From Micropterus salmoides (taxonomy: Eukaryota > Chordata > Actinopteri > Centrarchiformes > Centrarchidae), in assembly GCF_014851395.1 (NCBI RefSeq), contig NW_024041262.1, positions 9,879,252-9,943,251 of the forward strand: a stretch of 64,000 nt of DNA, written 5' to 3'. The translations under genes and the position numbers were made by a program. Under the pieces are notes generated by a model that was not told the DNA's origin, did no database searches, and saw only the letters and a list, made by a program, of their open reading frames with translations. Shown here piece by piece: positions 51,496-62,139 of the stretch. Every line of letters begins with the position of its first letter. Within the stretch, counting starts at the first letter, position 1.

Positions 51496-51696
51496 GGCTG
51501 GATGAATGAGATACATGATTATGACCCAGAAATCTACCACCCAGCTATGACTCACTCCGTGTTTGCTACCCTGGAGGGCACCTGTCTCCGCCTGGACTCG
51601 CCGCGTACCAACATTAGCCGGAGGGCCACATACGATGAGAGAGTTCTTGAGGCCACGTTTGTCAAGTCACGCTCCTTTCAGCTTGCAAAGAGCAAA
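51496..51696 (+). CDS. tex2: tex2 exon 3 (start of PH-like domain)
   Basis: 67 codons, residues 472-538, in phase 0 at both ends. GWMNEIHDYDPEIYH and the THSVFATLEG block match the start of the pleckstrin-like region of human TEX2. The acceptor is TTTTCAG|G and the donor AAA|GTATGT. The 447-bp intron that follows is AT-rich with nothing recognised. Confidence 0.95.
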
Positions 51697-52143
51697 GTAT
51701 GTTGACTGCCCAAGTAATCGTGTTAAGGGATTATTTGTTCTATATCTGAGGCTGTTGTATTTTCTTTAAAGACTCAATATATTTTGTTATTCTTGTGATG
51801 TTCCGTACAAGATCAAGAAAATAGGAACTACACTGTATACTTGATATTGCAAAATAATACTTAAATAATAACTCAGTTTCCTATGGATAAAAAAATGCTA
51901 TGATAACAGCTCTGTGAGGCTATATTTACCATGAATGTCTGAATTTGCTAGAAATGCCTGAGAGAAAATAAACAAAGGTGGAGAAAAGCATATTTGAAAT
52001 AAAGGCTAAGTGGCAGGAAAAAAATAATGGTTAAACTCTTCAGCCTTAATTAATAATTCATAAATGGGACATCTGACTGCTTTTCCCATTTAACAATTGT
52101 TGTTTGCTTTGACTCAACAAAACTCTGCTATTGTTCCCCAAAG

Positions 52144-52471
52144 GTATTCCTGCTGCCATCTTTGTTGGCTCGGAAGAGGGTGTGGAACCCAAAGTATCCC
52201 ATCTGCATCCAACTGGCAGGGAGCGCAAACTCTCTGGGGGATGAGGGAGGAAGGTTTGAGGAGAGTCAGGAAGAGGAGCCAGCTGAACCGGGGAGTCCAG
52301 AACAAAGTTCCTCCAAACACGTCCCGCAGCTTCCCACCACTCTTTACCTCTTCGGCCGCACAGGACGAGAGAAAGAAGAGTGGTTTCGTCACTTCCTGTT
52401 TGCATCCATGGATGCAGAGAATGAACCGGAGAGGGACAGACAGAGGCCTGGCAGATGTGTGTCCAGATCTG
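52144..52471 (+). CDS. tex2: tex2 exon 4 (PH-like domain)
   Basis: Residues 539-647 plus one base. The PH-like fold continues with LLARKRVWNPKYPICIQL and the near-invariant LYLFGRTGREKEEWF block. Between them is an acidic, Ser/Pro-rich loop. The acceptor is CCCAAAG|G and the donor TCTG|GTATGA. The next intron contains the Tc1 element. Confidence 0.94.
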
Positions 52472-52726
52472 GTATGAGTGATAAAATGTTGGGTAATGCA
52501 TTAGAGAAGAGATGGCTTCCAGATAAGTCATCTATACAAATGCCATATATGTGTGGATTATGGATTACATGCTCCAATTCTTTGCATTTCAAAGCCAATC
52601 CCTTTCGAGGGAGCACATAGATAGTTAGTTGGTGAGGCACCAGCTTTGTTTTGCATTAGTTAGGAGCACTATATAAAACGACTGAGAGAGGAGAGGTCAA
52701 AACACCAACAACACTCGTAGTATATA

Positions 52727-54089
52727 TACAAACTAAAGTTCATTTATTTCAGTAATTCAACTTAAATGGTGAAACTAATATATTATATAGATACATTACA
52801 TGTAAAGTGAGATATTTCAAGCCTTTATTTGATTTATATTTTGCGTACATCTTATGAAAACCCCAAATTCAAAAAGAAAATTAGAATATTACATGAAATC
52901 AATAAAAAAAAAAGATTTTAAATACAGAAATGTCAGCCGTCTGAAAAGTAAAATCATGTATATGTACTCAGTACTTGGTTTGGGCCCCTTTTGCATGAAT
53001 TACTTCCTCAGTGCGGCATGGATGCTATCAGCCTGTGGCACTGCTGAGGTGTTATGGAAGACCAGGATGCTTCAATAGCGGCCTTCAGATCTTCTGCATT
53101 GTTCGGTCTCATATCTTTCATCTTTCTCTTGGCAATGCCCCATAGATTCTCTATGGGGTTCAGGTCAGGCGAGTTTGCTGGCCAATCAATCAGTAATCCC
53201 ATGGTCATTGAACCAGGTTTTGGTACTTTTGGCAGTGTGGGCAGGTGCCAAGTCCTGCTGGAAAATGAAGTCATAATCTCCATAAAGCTCGTCTGCTGAA
53301 GGAAGCATAAAGTGCTCTAACATGTCCCGGTAGACGGCTGCGCTGACTCTGGACTTAATAAAGCACATTGGACCAACACCAGCAGATGACATGGCTCCCC
53401 AAACCAACACAGACTGGAAACTTCACACTGGACTTCAAGCATCTTGGATTGTGTGCCTCTCCATTCTTCCTCCAGACTCTGGGACCTTGGTTTCCAAATG
53501 AGATGCAAAATTTGCTCTCAGCAGAAAAGAGGACTTTGGACCACTGAGAAACAGACCAGTTCTTTTTTTCTTTAGCCCAGGTAAGACGCTTCTGATGTTG
53601 TTTGTTGTTTGACAAGAGGAATACAACATTTGAAGCCCATGTCCAGGACCTGTCTGTGTGTGGTGGCTCTTGATGCAGTAACTCCAGCCTCAGTCCCTCC
53701 TTGTGGAAGGTGTCAATGATGGTTTTCTGCACAACTGTCAGGTCAGCAGTCTTCCCCATGATTGTGAATTTCACTGAACCAGACTGAGAGGCCAATTAAA
53801 AGCTCAGGAACCCTTTGCAGGTGTTTTGGATTAATTAGCTGATTAGAGTGTGACACTTTGAGCCTACAATACTGAACCTTTTCACAATATTCAAATTTTC
53901 TGAGATTTTGAATTTGGGGTTTTCATAAGCTGTAAGCCATAATCATCGAAATTATATCAAATAAAGGCTTGAAATATCTCACTTTGCATGTAATCAGTCT
54001 ATATAATATATTAGTTTCACCTTTTAAGTTGAATTACTGAAATAAATAAACTTTTGCACGATATGCTAATTTTTCGAGTTTCACCTGTA
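52727..54089 (-). mobile_element. decayed Tc1/mariner transposon with long terminal inverted repeats
   Basis: About 1.36 kb inside a tex2 intron. The ends are inverted repeats of about 200 bp that share 'catttatttcagtaattcaa', 'ggtgaaactaatatatta', 'tcaagcctttatttgat' and 'cttatgaaaaccccaaatt'. The right end reads out as TACAGGTGAAACTCG and abuts TA, the usual Tc1 target. The left end goes from 'tatataca' directly to 'aactaaagttcatttatt', so about 27 bp of the outer repeat, including most of CAGGTGAAACTCG, is missing. The transposase inside is broken. The copy should be immobile. Confidence 0.9.
52965..53759 (-). pseudogene. broken Tc1 transposase
   Basis: Starts MGKTADLTVVQKTIIDTFHKEG as in intact fish Tc1 transposases, then loses most of the N-terminal DNA-binding (paired-like) region by an internal deletion. 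It rejoins at RLTWAKEKKNW and continues with the catalytic part. At least two frameshifts follow, one near 53400 (before WGAMSSAGVGP) and one near 53200 (before DWPANSPDLNPIENLW). Another indel sits at the C-terminus. The first catalytic Asp is changed (SAESKF where SDESKF is usual), while QQDLAPAHTA and NPIENLW keep the second Asp and the Glu. It cannot make an active enzyme. Confidence 0.92.
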
Positions 54090-54189
54090 TATAGTAGAAC
54101 AAGCTTACTGTTAGACCAATATGTTTTTCTCATGGCCTTCCACAAGGTTATCATGAAACGCATTACAAACAAATTAACTGATTAATTGG

Positions 54190-54320
54190 TTTAGTGATTT
54201 TAAGGAAGAGTTAGATGAGAAGACTTAAACCACTTTAATGTCTGTGCATGTCTGTCCAGGCTGGAGCCAGGAGACATTTAGTTTAGCTTAGCAGACTGAA
54301 GATATGGGGAAATAGGTAGC
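54190..54320 (+). repeat. dispersed fish repeat, family A
   Basis: Contains 'agttagatgagaagactta', 'ccactttaatgtctgtgca', 'caggctggagccaggagac' and 'agtttagcttagcagactga'. It is the third plus-strand copy in tex2 introns. Confidence 0.6.
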
Positions 54321-54504
54321 CTGGTATCCAAAGGTAACAAAATTGCAGTCTTTTGATGGATCTCTAGGGCGACGGCTGTTAGGTGGCTAATTTTGGTAGC
54401 TTTGCTAGTTTGTCTTGATACTGTCACAGAAACAAAACCGCGAAGAAGCATATTATACAACTGTCTTTTTATTATACTTTTCAATTAAAAAAAGTATTGT
54501 ATAC

Positions 54505-54582
54505 AGATTGTAAAGCCCCCTGAGGCAAATGTGTAATTTGTGATATTGGGCTATACAAATAAAATTAACTTGACTTGAAATT
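54505..54582 (+). repeat. SINE/LINE-like 3' tail
   Basis: 'attgtaaagccccctgaggc', then 'ttgtgatattgggctatac' and 'aaataaaattaacttgactt', a tail common to fish retroposons that end in 'aaataaaattgacttg'. Confidence 0.55.
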
Positions 54583-55352
54583 GTGGTCTCTGTCACGCAG
54601 CTGTGTTCAGAATGTCTGCTAGAGAAATGTATAAAAAAGACATAACATGATGTGGGAGAAAAAAACCCTCAGCTGGGTCAGATGCCTCCAGGGTCTTCTC
54701 ACACACCTTTATAATCCTTTCAGTGAAACACTTGAGTTCAGTAGAGTTTACTTGAATGTGATCCAAGCTAGTCCCATTCTCCATTGTACATTTATACATA
54801 TACCTTTTTTTCTGCTAATTTTGTGGCCTTTACTGCATCTATGACTTTTGACACTAATTTTAAAATACCTAGCTCGTGATCAAACTTGGTTCCATGGTGT
54901 ATTATCCCTATGTCAAACTGTTTTAAAAATAAAAGCTTTATTGTATCATCAACCAATACACATATCATTTGTCATCCAAAAGTGTTTGCTCATGTGTGAC
55001 AGCCACAGAGTGGATGAACGTCATTAAAGGGACTTTTTGTTTACTGTACAGACATAAGGGTGCTACTGATCTTCTCATCCACCTCAAGGCAAGGAAGCGA
55101 ATAATTGTATTTCCCAAAATGTCATATTATCTCTTTAAACAAGTGCAATTACACTCATATTTTAATTGATTTCTCTTTACACCCTCAGGAATAGATGTTT
55201 GCTCTCTTTAAGAATCATGGTGGTTACTTCTTTCATGAATGATCATTGTAACCAAAAGACATTTGTTTCCAAAGCAGTGATTATAATGAAAAAAAGTTTC
55301 TGCTGTGAACATTATCTATACCAACAGTTACATGTTTCCTGTATTCTCACAG

Positions 55353-55630
55353 GTGACCCTGCTCTGGCAGAGAACATTAGCGCCTCAGGTAATGTTCCAA
55401 ACAGCAGAGTGGGCAGCAGAGTGGGCAGCAGCGACGACGATGCCACCTCCACAACTCAGTTCCCCAGCATCCCTGCTGCTCATGTCAGTCAGACCTCCAG
55501 TAGCACCAGGGGCCTTTCACTGCTAGACTACCCCGGCTACATGGCTCGTCTCCTGGCCACAGAGGAGTTGACCCCTCTCTCCAGTACTGGAGCCAGCAGC
55601 ACAGAGACAAGCCCCACAATAAAAAGAAAT
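55353..55630 (+). CDS. tex2: tex2 exon 5 (linker before SMP domain)
   Basis: Completes the split codon and encodes through residue 740. It is a Ser/Thr-rich linker with the short conserved core LLDYPGYMARL, equivalent to LLDYSVYMGR of human TEX2. The acceptor is TCTCACAG|G and the donor AAT|GTAAGT. The linker is poorly conserved between TEX2 proteins, so its exact extent rests on the splice phases, which fit. Confidence 0.85.
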
Positions 55631-55899
55631 GTAAGTCATGCTTGCAGATACAATTAAGCAAATTAGCACATTCCATACATTAAATGCAGCTCAAAGTGCT
55701 TTAAAGTATGTCATTAAAAATAAAATAAAAAGAAAAAAGTAGTATAAATGGTAGTAGAGAGAAATAAAACACTATAATAATAACTAAATGCCAGCCTTTT
55801 CTTTTCGGTTGGATACTTTCAAGATTTTGCTGTCTCTTGCAAGTTCACCAGCAATGCCTACCCCAGCTTTAATGAAGGCATGAAGCAAATTTTCCTGCT

Positions 55900-56470
55900 T
55901 TTTTAAGAAGCAACCTTGGTCACCCTGCTAATATGGGCTTCAAAGCTTATATCAGAGTCTAAGATGACACCAAGACTTTGAACTTCTAATTTGGTCCGGG
56001 GAGGCAGGTTCCCAAGCCTTTTAAAAAGTGTCTCTCTCTTGCAATTAGGACCTGGCAGCAGTATTGAAGCGAAACAGGCAGTCAGAGACGATAGGCCAAT
56101 TGGGTTTGTTGGCTCAACAGAAATATATAAGTGAGTGTCATCTGTGTAGATATGGAAATTTGTATTGAAATAGTTGATTATGTAACCTAATGGAAGCATA
56201 TGTAAGGAAAATAGGAAGGGACCAAGACAGCTTCCTTGTGCAATACCAAATGGCATGTTTCACAGATACATGATCACCCAGACTAACATAGAAGCTTCTA
56301 CCAGTTGTGTAGGATCAAAAGCAGTTAAAAGCAGTGTCAGAGACACCAACCCATCTTTCAAGACGACTGATTAAAATAGTTTGGTTGAAGTGTCAAATGC
56401 TGAGCTTATACCTAAAAGGATGAGGATTGACACTTAGTTGAAGTCAAGATCATTTACCTTTTGACTGAGG
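55900..56470 (-). mobile_element. decayed LINE reverse-transcriptase fragment (L2/CR1-like)
   Basis: Read on the minus strand, this part of tex2 intron 5 follows non-LTR reverse transcriptase order. SSAFDT (56.42 kb) is followed by ERWVG in place, then a stop, then IAQGSCLGPFLFSLHML. Next comes the catalytic box YTDDTHLYISVEP, where YADD is usual, and the downstream LGVILDSDISFEAHISRVTK. Only the palm and part of the thumb are present, with stops and at least one frameshift before MPFGIAQG. It is a dead 5'-truncated copy. Confidence 0.85.
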
Positions 56471-56959
56471 CAGTTTCTGGACTGTGGTTGGATATAAAAG
56501 TAGATTGGAGTACTGTTCTGATAGAAAAAGTTATCAAGTTGCTCATAAAGTACAGGTTGGATTTAGCCTGTAACTACTAAGGATGTTTTCATCTAGATTT
56601 GGCTTCTTGAAAAGAGACTTCACTGTTGCAACATCTCAAGATACTTGTTTCTGACGGTTATCTTTAGAATGGAGGGAGCCATGCTGTCATATACAATCTT
56701 GAGGTAATTGCTACACACTGGATCAAGAGTACAAGTGGAGGTACAGAGAGTAAAGTGACACTAGCGTAACTAGTATAAAATGGCATTAGCCATTAAACAT
56801 GTTATAAATAATAAAGTGGGTCAGTACATATCAAAAGGGAAAAAACACAATATCGATATTTGTCAGTGGAAAAACTAGCAGGGAATTTTCCAGCATTTAC
56901 GAAATGATTCTACTCTCCCACCTCTGTTTTTATCTCTCACTCTGGTGTCTTTTCTACAG

Positions 56960-57109
56960 TGTACTTGTGATCTAGCAGAGCACCCTGGGACGAGCCAGAC
57001 TGCATGGGCTAACGTTCTGATTGGTCGAATCTTCTGGGACTTCCTGCGAGAGAAGCACTGGGCCGATGTGGTTTCCCATAAGATCCAGAAGAAACTGAGC
57101 AAAATCAGG
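56960..57109 (+). CDS. tex2: tex2 exon 6 (start of SMP lipid-binding domain)
   Basis: Residues 741-790. WANVLIGRIFWDFLREKHW followed by SHKIQKKLSKI is the first helix of the SMP-LTD fold as found in TEX2. The phase 0 junction requires the donor AGG|GTGTGA, less usual than GTAAGT, and the next intron is only 78 bp. The acceptor is TTCTACAG|T. Confidence 0.95.
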
Positions 57110-57187
57110 GTGTGAGCAGTTTTACTGAAAGTTACCGTGTCAGCTTAAAATCACAGAAAATGTTAACTGTTACATGTATCTTTACAG

Positions 57188-57287
57188 CTGCCTTACTTTA
57201 TGAATGAGCTGACTCTGACTGAGTTGGATATGGGCTGCTCTATGCCACAAATAACTACTACCTCCAGACCAGAGGTCAACCACAGAG
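57188..57287 (+). CDS. tex2: tex2 exon 7 (SMP domain)
   Basis: Residues 791-823 plus one base. LPYFMNELTLTELDMG is almost identical to human TEX2. The acceptor is TTTACAG|C and the donor AGAG|GTGAGT. The following 615-bp intron has no recognised element. Confidence 0.95.
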
Positions 57288-57902
57288 GTGAGTACAGACC
57301 TGGTACACTGCAAAAAACAGATGCCCAAAATGCAAACACACATACACTGTAACAGCAGGAGATAAGTGAGAAGATGACCTGTTGCTTATGTGATTACAGC
57401 TGAGTGCTGCAGAACATCAGATCAGACGCTGTTATCCTGTTGTAATCTCACAGAGCAGGAGAGCCATTACGCCATGGCCTTCAACATTTAGAGCATATTG
57501 GCTTGTGTGTGTGAGTGTGATTGTGTGTACAAATCAGGCAATCTCACAGACAACACTTGTAATGAGAATTAAAGTGTGTCAACATGTGTCTCCGTGTATA
57601 TGTGTGACCTCATGATTTTTTATGTCCCCACCGCCCACTTCGCTGTTACACAACCGCCTGTAAACAACTGATCCTGTTTTCATAGTTTCCCTGCTATTCC
57701 CTGCTCAGTCCACGTGTCAGCTCCTAAAGGGGGATTCATAATCCGTTGTAATTTATTATAAATTTAATTTCAAGGCTCGATAATCACAGTGAAAGCTGTT
57801 TAATCCGCTCACTAAGCGGTGTGTGTCTGGATTAGGCGGTGTGTATGAGCTTTGTTTAATTTTGATGGTCTGGCGTTGACCTCTTTGTGCTGCCCCCCGC
57901 AG

Positions 57903-58035
57903 GACTGTGGGTGGAGCTGCAGCTGGTCTATACTGGTGCCCTGCAGATGACACTTCAGACTAAGTTCAACCTGTCCAAACTGGGTAAAGAGGGCGTCCAG
58001 GATACAGACTGTACGACGGAAACTGGTAGCCCACG
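57903..58035 (+). CDS. tex2: tex2 exon 8 (SMP domain)
   Basis: From the split Gly824. GLWVELQLVYTG and LQTKFNLSKLGKEG match the SMP beta strands of TEX2. The phase with exon 9 fixes the end at 58035, giving the donor CCACG|GTCAGT, which keeps GT but is off consensus. The 1.28-kb intron after it contains a CA-rich stretch at 58.06-58.10 kb and otherwise AT-rich sequence. Confidence 0.9.
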
Positions 58036-59310
58036 GTCAGTACTACAAGGCATCACACTATGCACACACACACCAGTCACACACACACACACACAACACA
58101 CACCTGACGCAACTATCCACCTTTATAGTTTTTGTGCTATTAACACCTGACTCTTTAAAATCTCCTTTTGTGTATTAAAATAATGTGATATTGTTATTTG
58201 TGTTAGTAGCAGCAGAAGCCATTACTAGTATCAGTATCAATGACTTTCACAATATGTCATTTTATAGTATATTGGTATATACTTTGATGCTTTACATTCA
58301 CTGGAATTGAGCGGCATCTTATGGACAAAATAACTGCATATCTGTTTGTAGCTAATCCAAACAAATTTGAAAATATTATTAATTAATTAAATTGTCATCC
58401 ACATTTTTTTGGAAAGTTCAATACTAAAGATTGAACTTATTAAACAAAGTCAGGACAAGGTTTAGTAATTTTTTGGTTTGGCTCTCCTGAAAAGTTGGTC
58501 AGATGTCACTTAAGCCCCTCTGGTTCTCACCCTTCAGCGGTTTATGAGATCTTATTATCTGCAATGGCACACCCAGAGATATTAAAGAGGTACTTCAGTG
58601 ATTTAGTATCGCATTTAATAAAGCTGTGGGATTTTATTGAAGTGAGAAACGGATTTTTTTGTAAAGGGTAAAAATCAATGCAAATTTATCCTGACTTTTA
58701 GTCCTTAGTCATGCTTCAAAAACGCCGGAGCCTACAATCCCTATAATGCAGTTCCGTAGCCTTTCTAATTGCCTGCCCGATGGTATCATCAATACTTGAG
58801 TATTTTTATCATCTCAAGGTGGATTTCGTCATATTACCGAGCCCAAGTAGCAAGAGTGACAGCCCTAATAACAGAAAACCCTTTCTCACCATTTCTATTG
58901 AGCACACACAAACACACACCTACACACCTCTCATTCTGTCCCCTGATCCCTCTAGTCTCTCATCTACAGAGCTGAGCTTAACATTACACTGATTAGCGTA
59001 GACCTGCCTGTCACAGACCCACTGTGGTAGGGATTAGAGCCCAGGCTGAGCTTTACATTAGCTGTCTGTGGTACATCTGAAAATTTACACAGAGACTTTT
59101 TTAATCTTTTCAAAAAATTTAGACTTTAACACTAAATGCAAGATTCGAGCTTACACCTGCATCTGTCCATAAGTCCATGGAAATCAATTAGGGCATTGTT
59201 AAATTTTACTTTTTTAATGTCAAAATGGTTGGCATTGATGCTTCCATTCATAGCTTAATTTTTTCATCTATCTGCCCATTCCTGAAATGTCTGTCTGGAC
59301 ATCCTCCCAG

Positions 59311-59448
59311 CTGCAGACCCATCTTCAGCGTGTTGGCGGACAGCGATGAGGAGTCCTCCAGTGCTGGTTCATCTGATGAGGAAGAGTTGCTTCTCTCTGA
59401 GCCTCAGGGACCAGTTGGGGAGAAGGGATCCACATCAGCTAATGATGG
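59311..59448 (+). CDS. tex2: tex2 exon 9 (acidic loop of SMP domain)
   Basis: The joined codon gives Arg868, followed by CRP and the hallmark LADSDEESSSAGSSDEEE, identical in most positions to human TEX2. The acceptor is CTCCCAG|C and the donor GATGG|GTAAAT. A SINE-like sequence begins almost at once after the donor. Confidence 0.95.
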
Positions 59449-59454
59449 GTAAAT

Positions 59455-59630
59455 ATGATTCCCTGCTCCTCCAGTCTGCATGTCGAAGTGCCCTTGGCAC
59501 TGAACCGTGCCATTGGTGTGTGAGTGTGCTTGTGTGGATGGGGTGAATGTGATATGTAGTGTGAAGTGCTTTGAGTGGTTTGAAGACTAGAAAGGCATTA
59601 TACAGTCCATTTACCATTTATTACATATAG
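59455..59630 (+). repeat. SINE-like retroposon, degraded
   Basis: Contains 'catgtcgaagtgcccttggc', 'actgaaccgtgccattggtg', 'tgtgaagtgctttgagtgg' and 'ttatacagtccatttaccat' in order. This is the body and 3' end of a well-known teleost tRNA-type SINE. The piece between 'ctgaaccg' and 'tgccattgg' is shorter than usual. It starts about ten bases after an exon donor. Confidence 0.65.
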
Positions 59631-59988
59631 AGTAGGGATGTGTTAAAAAAAATACTTTTTTTGAGTATTGCAAATGAAAATGGACCATCAGCTGCTGCAT
59701 TTGTGTGATAATTAAGTCAAATCACATTTACATTAACAGCTACTTAAAAAGGGAAAAGGTGCAACTTTTACTAACAAACACTGTGAAGTGTTACTTCTCC
59801 CCTTCTGTATTGTGAATGCTCATTTTTCAAGTAGAAAATAAACTGTACTGATATCACACCCCAGATGGCTGCCGCTTTCCTTATAGATCTCTCCTCAGAT
59901 TTTGACTTTAGCATCTGAGCACTAAAAAATCTACTCACAAGTGCAAGATCATACTGATGCTTCTCTCCTCTAATCTAATCTCTTACAG

Positions 59989-60198
59989 GACAGGGGGTGG
60001 AAAGACTGGGAGGAAGATTTTGAGGTTTGTGGACAAAATCGCTAAGTCCAAGTATTTCCAGAAGGCGACGGAGAACGAGTTCATTAAGAAGAAGTTTGAG
60101 GAGATGTCCAACACGCCCCTGCTGCTCACTGTGGAGGTTCAAGAGCTGTCAGGGACTCTGGTCGTCAACATCCCACCACCCCCTACAGACAGAATATG
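59989..60198 (+). CDS. tex2: tex2 exon 10 (SMP domain)
   Basis: Residues 914-983 plus two bases. KILRFVDKIAKSKYFQKATENEF, NTPLLLTVEVQE and VNIPPPPTDRIW are close to human TEX2. The acceptor is TCTTACAG|G and the donor TATG|GTAAGT. The following intron of 1.05 kb is AT-rich with nothing recognised. Confidence 0.96.
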
Positions 60199-61243
60199 GT
60201 AAGTACTGAGGCAGTAGAGCAACTGAAGCTATAAACACTTTTTTTCTCGCTTTAGTACATTTCTCAGATCAGAATTGAAATTCTCAAAACTACTTGTTCA
60301 ACCTCCACATCATCTCTCACTTAATTCAGTAAAGTTAAGAAAAAAGATCTTAGCTTGTGGTGTCCATCTTGTGGTGTCCGTCTCTCTTCTGTTGATTATT
60401 TGGACATATACATTGGAGTTTGCAGATTTACCTAGCATACTTTTCATTGCCTGTGTCAACTGCAAAAAACTTTCTTTAGTTTGTATGTCACTTGTCATAT
60501 ATTCGCTGTGTTTCTGAAGATAATTTCTCAATTGTAGAAATTTTTTTTATGTGTGGGTAAATTAAATTGTTTGGAAAGTTGTTCAAATGATTTCTCCATC
60601 AATATTTGATTTTTTTGCTCTATGTATATTTGGTCATTTTTAGAATTTTAGATTTCTTGCTATTTATAGTGCCTCTGGATTATATCCCGAATGATACTGG
60701 ATGTTTGTGAGTTAAAAAAATCTGACAATTATATACCAGCCTGTAGTATTTTCTTTAGAACATTTTACAGTGTAAAGATCTACTGTCACTGTTTTTAAAC
60801 TATCTCAAACCTAGTTTGGCATTTTTGTACTGCAGTTTCTTGCTAGTTTTGGCTGACACATATATATGATATCTGTAATAAAATGATATTAGCAGACATT
60901 TCAGCCTGGTTGACATATCATCCTATCTTATTTAATCTATAGAGATTAACGTACTTATTTCAGACTATATGCTGCATTGCGTAAATGCACTGCAACTTAA
61001 AAAACGATGCTAATTAGAAAACAAATCAGTTCCCACTGTTCTGCTGCATGTTTCAGTGGTGTGATTCACATTTCTCACATCATCTCCATATCCTTTAATT
61101 TATGCTACCAATCTATTTTAGTTGAGCACTAATCCTGTTTCAAGTACTATAACACCATGAGACTGAAATGTGGCTGAAACCAGCAATGAAACAATCTCAC
61201 TATGCATGCGGTAGACTTGATGATGTGATGATCTCCTCTGCAG

Positions 61244-61364
61244 GTACAGCTTCTGTGTGCCTCCCAAGTTGGATCTGCATGTCCGTCCCAAACTAGGGGA
61301 GAGGGAGGTGACTTTTTGTCATGTGACCGAGTGGATTGAAAAGAAACTGCAGGATGAGTTCCAG
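61244..61364 (+). CDS. tex2: tex2 exon 11 (end of SMP domain)
   Basis: Residues 984-1024. RPKLGEREVTF and HVTEWIEKKLQDEFQ match the last SMP strand and helix of TEX2. The acceptor is CTCTGCAG|G and the donor TTCCAG|GTAAAT. The next intron is 92 bp. Confidence 0.96.
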
Positions 61365-61456
61365 GTAAATAAAAATAACAGCACCTACTATGTACAATGC
61401 TGTCGTCTTCCCAGCTTCCCTCCCTTCTTTCACAATTATGTTGTTTCTTTCTCCAG

Positions 61457-61636
61457 AAAGTGTTTGTACTTCCAAACATGGATGACATCTACTTACCCCT
61501 GATGCACTCTGGGGTGGACACCCCTCAAGCATCGCAGCATCTGCCCTCTCAGTCTCAGTCCCAGCAGTCCCAAAGCTCCTCCACAGAGTCCATTGAAAGG
61601 ATCCCACCGAAGATCTCTGGGGCAAAAAATAACTAG
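61457..61636 (+). CDS. tex2: tex2 exon 12 (C-terminus and stop)
   Basis: Residues 1025-1083 and TAG. KVFVLPNMDDIYLPLMHSG matches the conserved end of TEX2 (KVFVMPNMDD). A Gln/Ser-rich tail follows that is specific to this protein. Summing the exons gives 1083 residues with every splice phase compatible, which supports the whole model. Confidence 0.95.
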   Translation, partial: KVFVLPNMDDIYLPLMHSGVDTPQASQHLPSQSQSQQSQSSSTESIERIPPKISGAKNN

Positions 61637-61979
61637 TGCCTCCCTGTTGATGATCAAAGGAGAGATGACCCTGCAAAATGGATTTATTATAATTTTATGT
61701 TCACAGTGAGAGACGGGGAAGAAGCAGAGGATTGAGACTCACCAAGCACAACATAAAGTGACATTTGCCTCTATAGACTTCAGTACCTCTTAGACAGGCT
61801 TACTAATCTTTGCGTTTGTGTCTGAACCAAGAGTTTCTAAAGGTCTGATGTTTAGCGCTGTACGTGTAGGTGTAATGGAGAGTCTGTGGGTTTTTTGTAC
61901 CATTTAAAAGAGAATAACTTAACAAAAGTTGCTGTAGGACAGATTACTGCAAACATTGACAAGTGATACCTTTTGCAAA

Positions 61980-62060
61980 TGTTTACATGTGAATGATCCT
62001 TATGAGAATGTCTGTGTGCGTGCGCGTGTGCGTGCGTGTGTGCGTGCATGCGTGCGTGAG
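61980..62060. repeat. (TGCG/TG)n imperfect repeat in tex2 3' UTR
   Basis: Alternating TG, CG and CATG steps give a purine-pyrimidine alternating tract just before the polyadenylation signal. Confidence 0.85.
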
Positions 62061-62108
62061 TGTATTTATATATACATGTATAAGCTGCTTTTGACGATGA
62101 AATTATTA

Positions 62109-62114
62109 AATAAA
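62109..62114 (+). terminator. tex2 polyadenylation signal AATAAA
   Basis: The first AATAAA after the stop codon, giving a 3' UTR of about 0.5 kb. Confidence 0.7.
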
Positions 62115-62139
62115 AGCTAGAAAAAACACCTGCCCGTTT

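Noticed and set aside
52058..52531. 157-codon frame antisense to tex2 exon 4
   Set aside because: It is the shadow of a well-supported coding exon.
61147..61676. 113- and 127-codon frames antisense to the last tex2 exons
   Set aside because: They overlap conserved coding exons on the other strand and match nothing.
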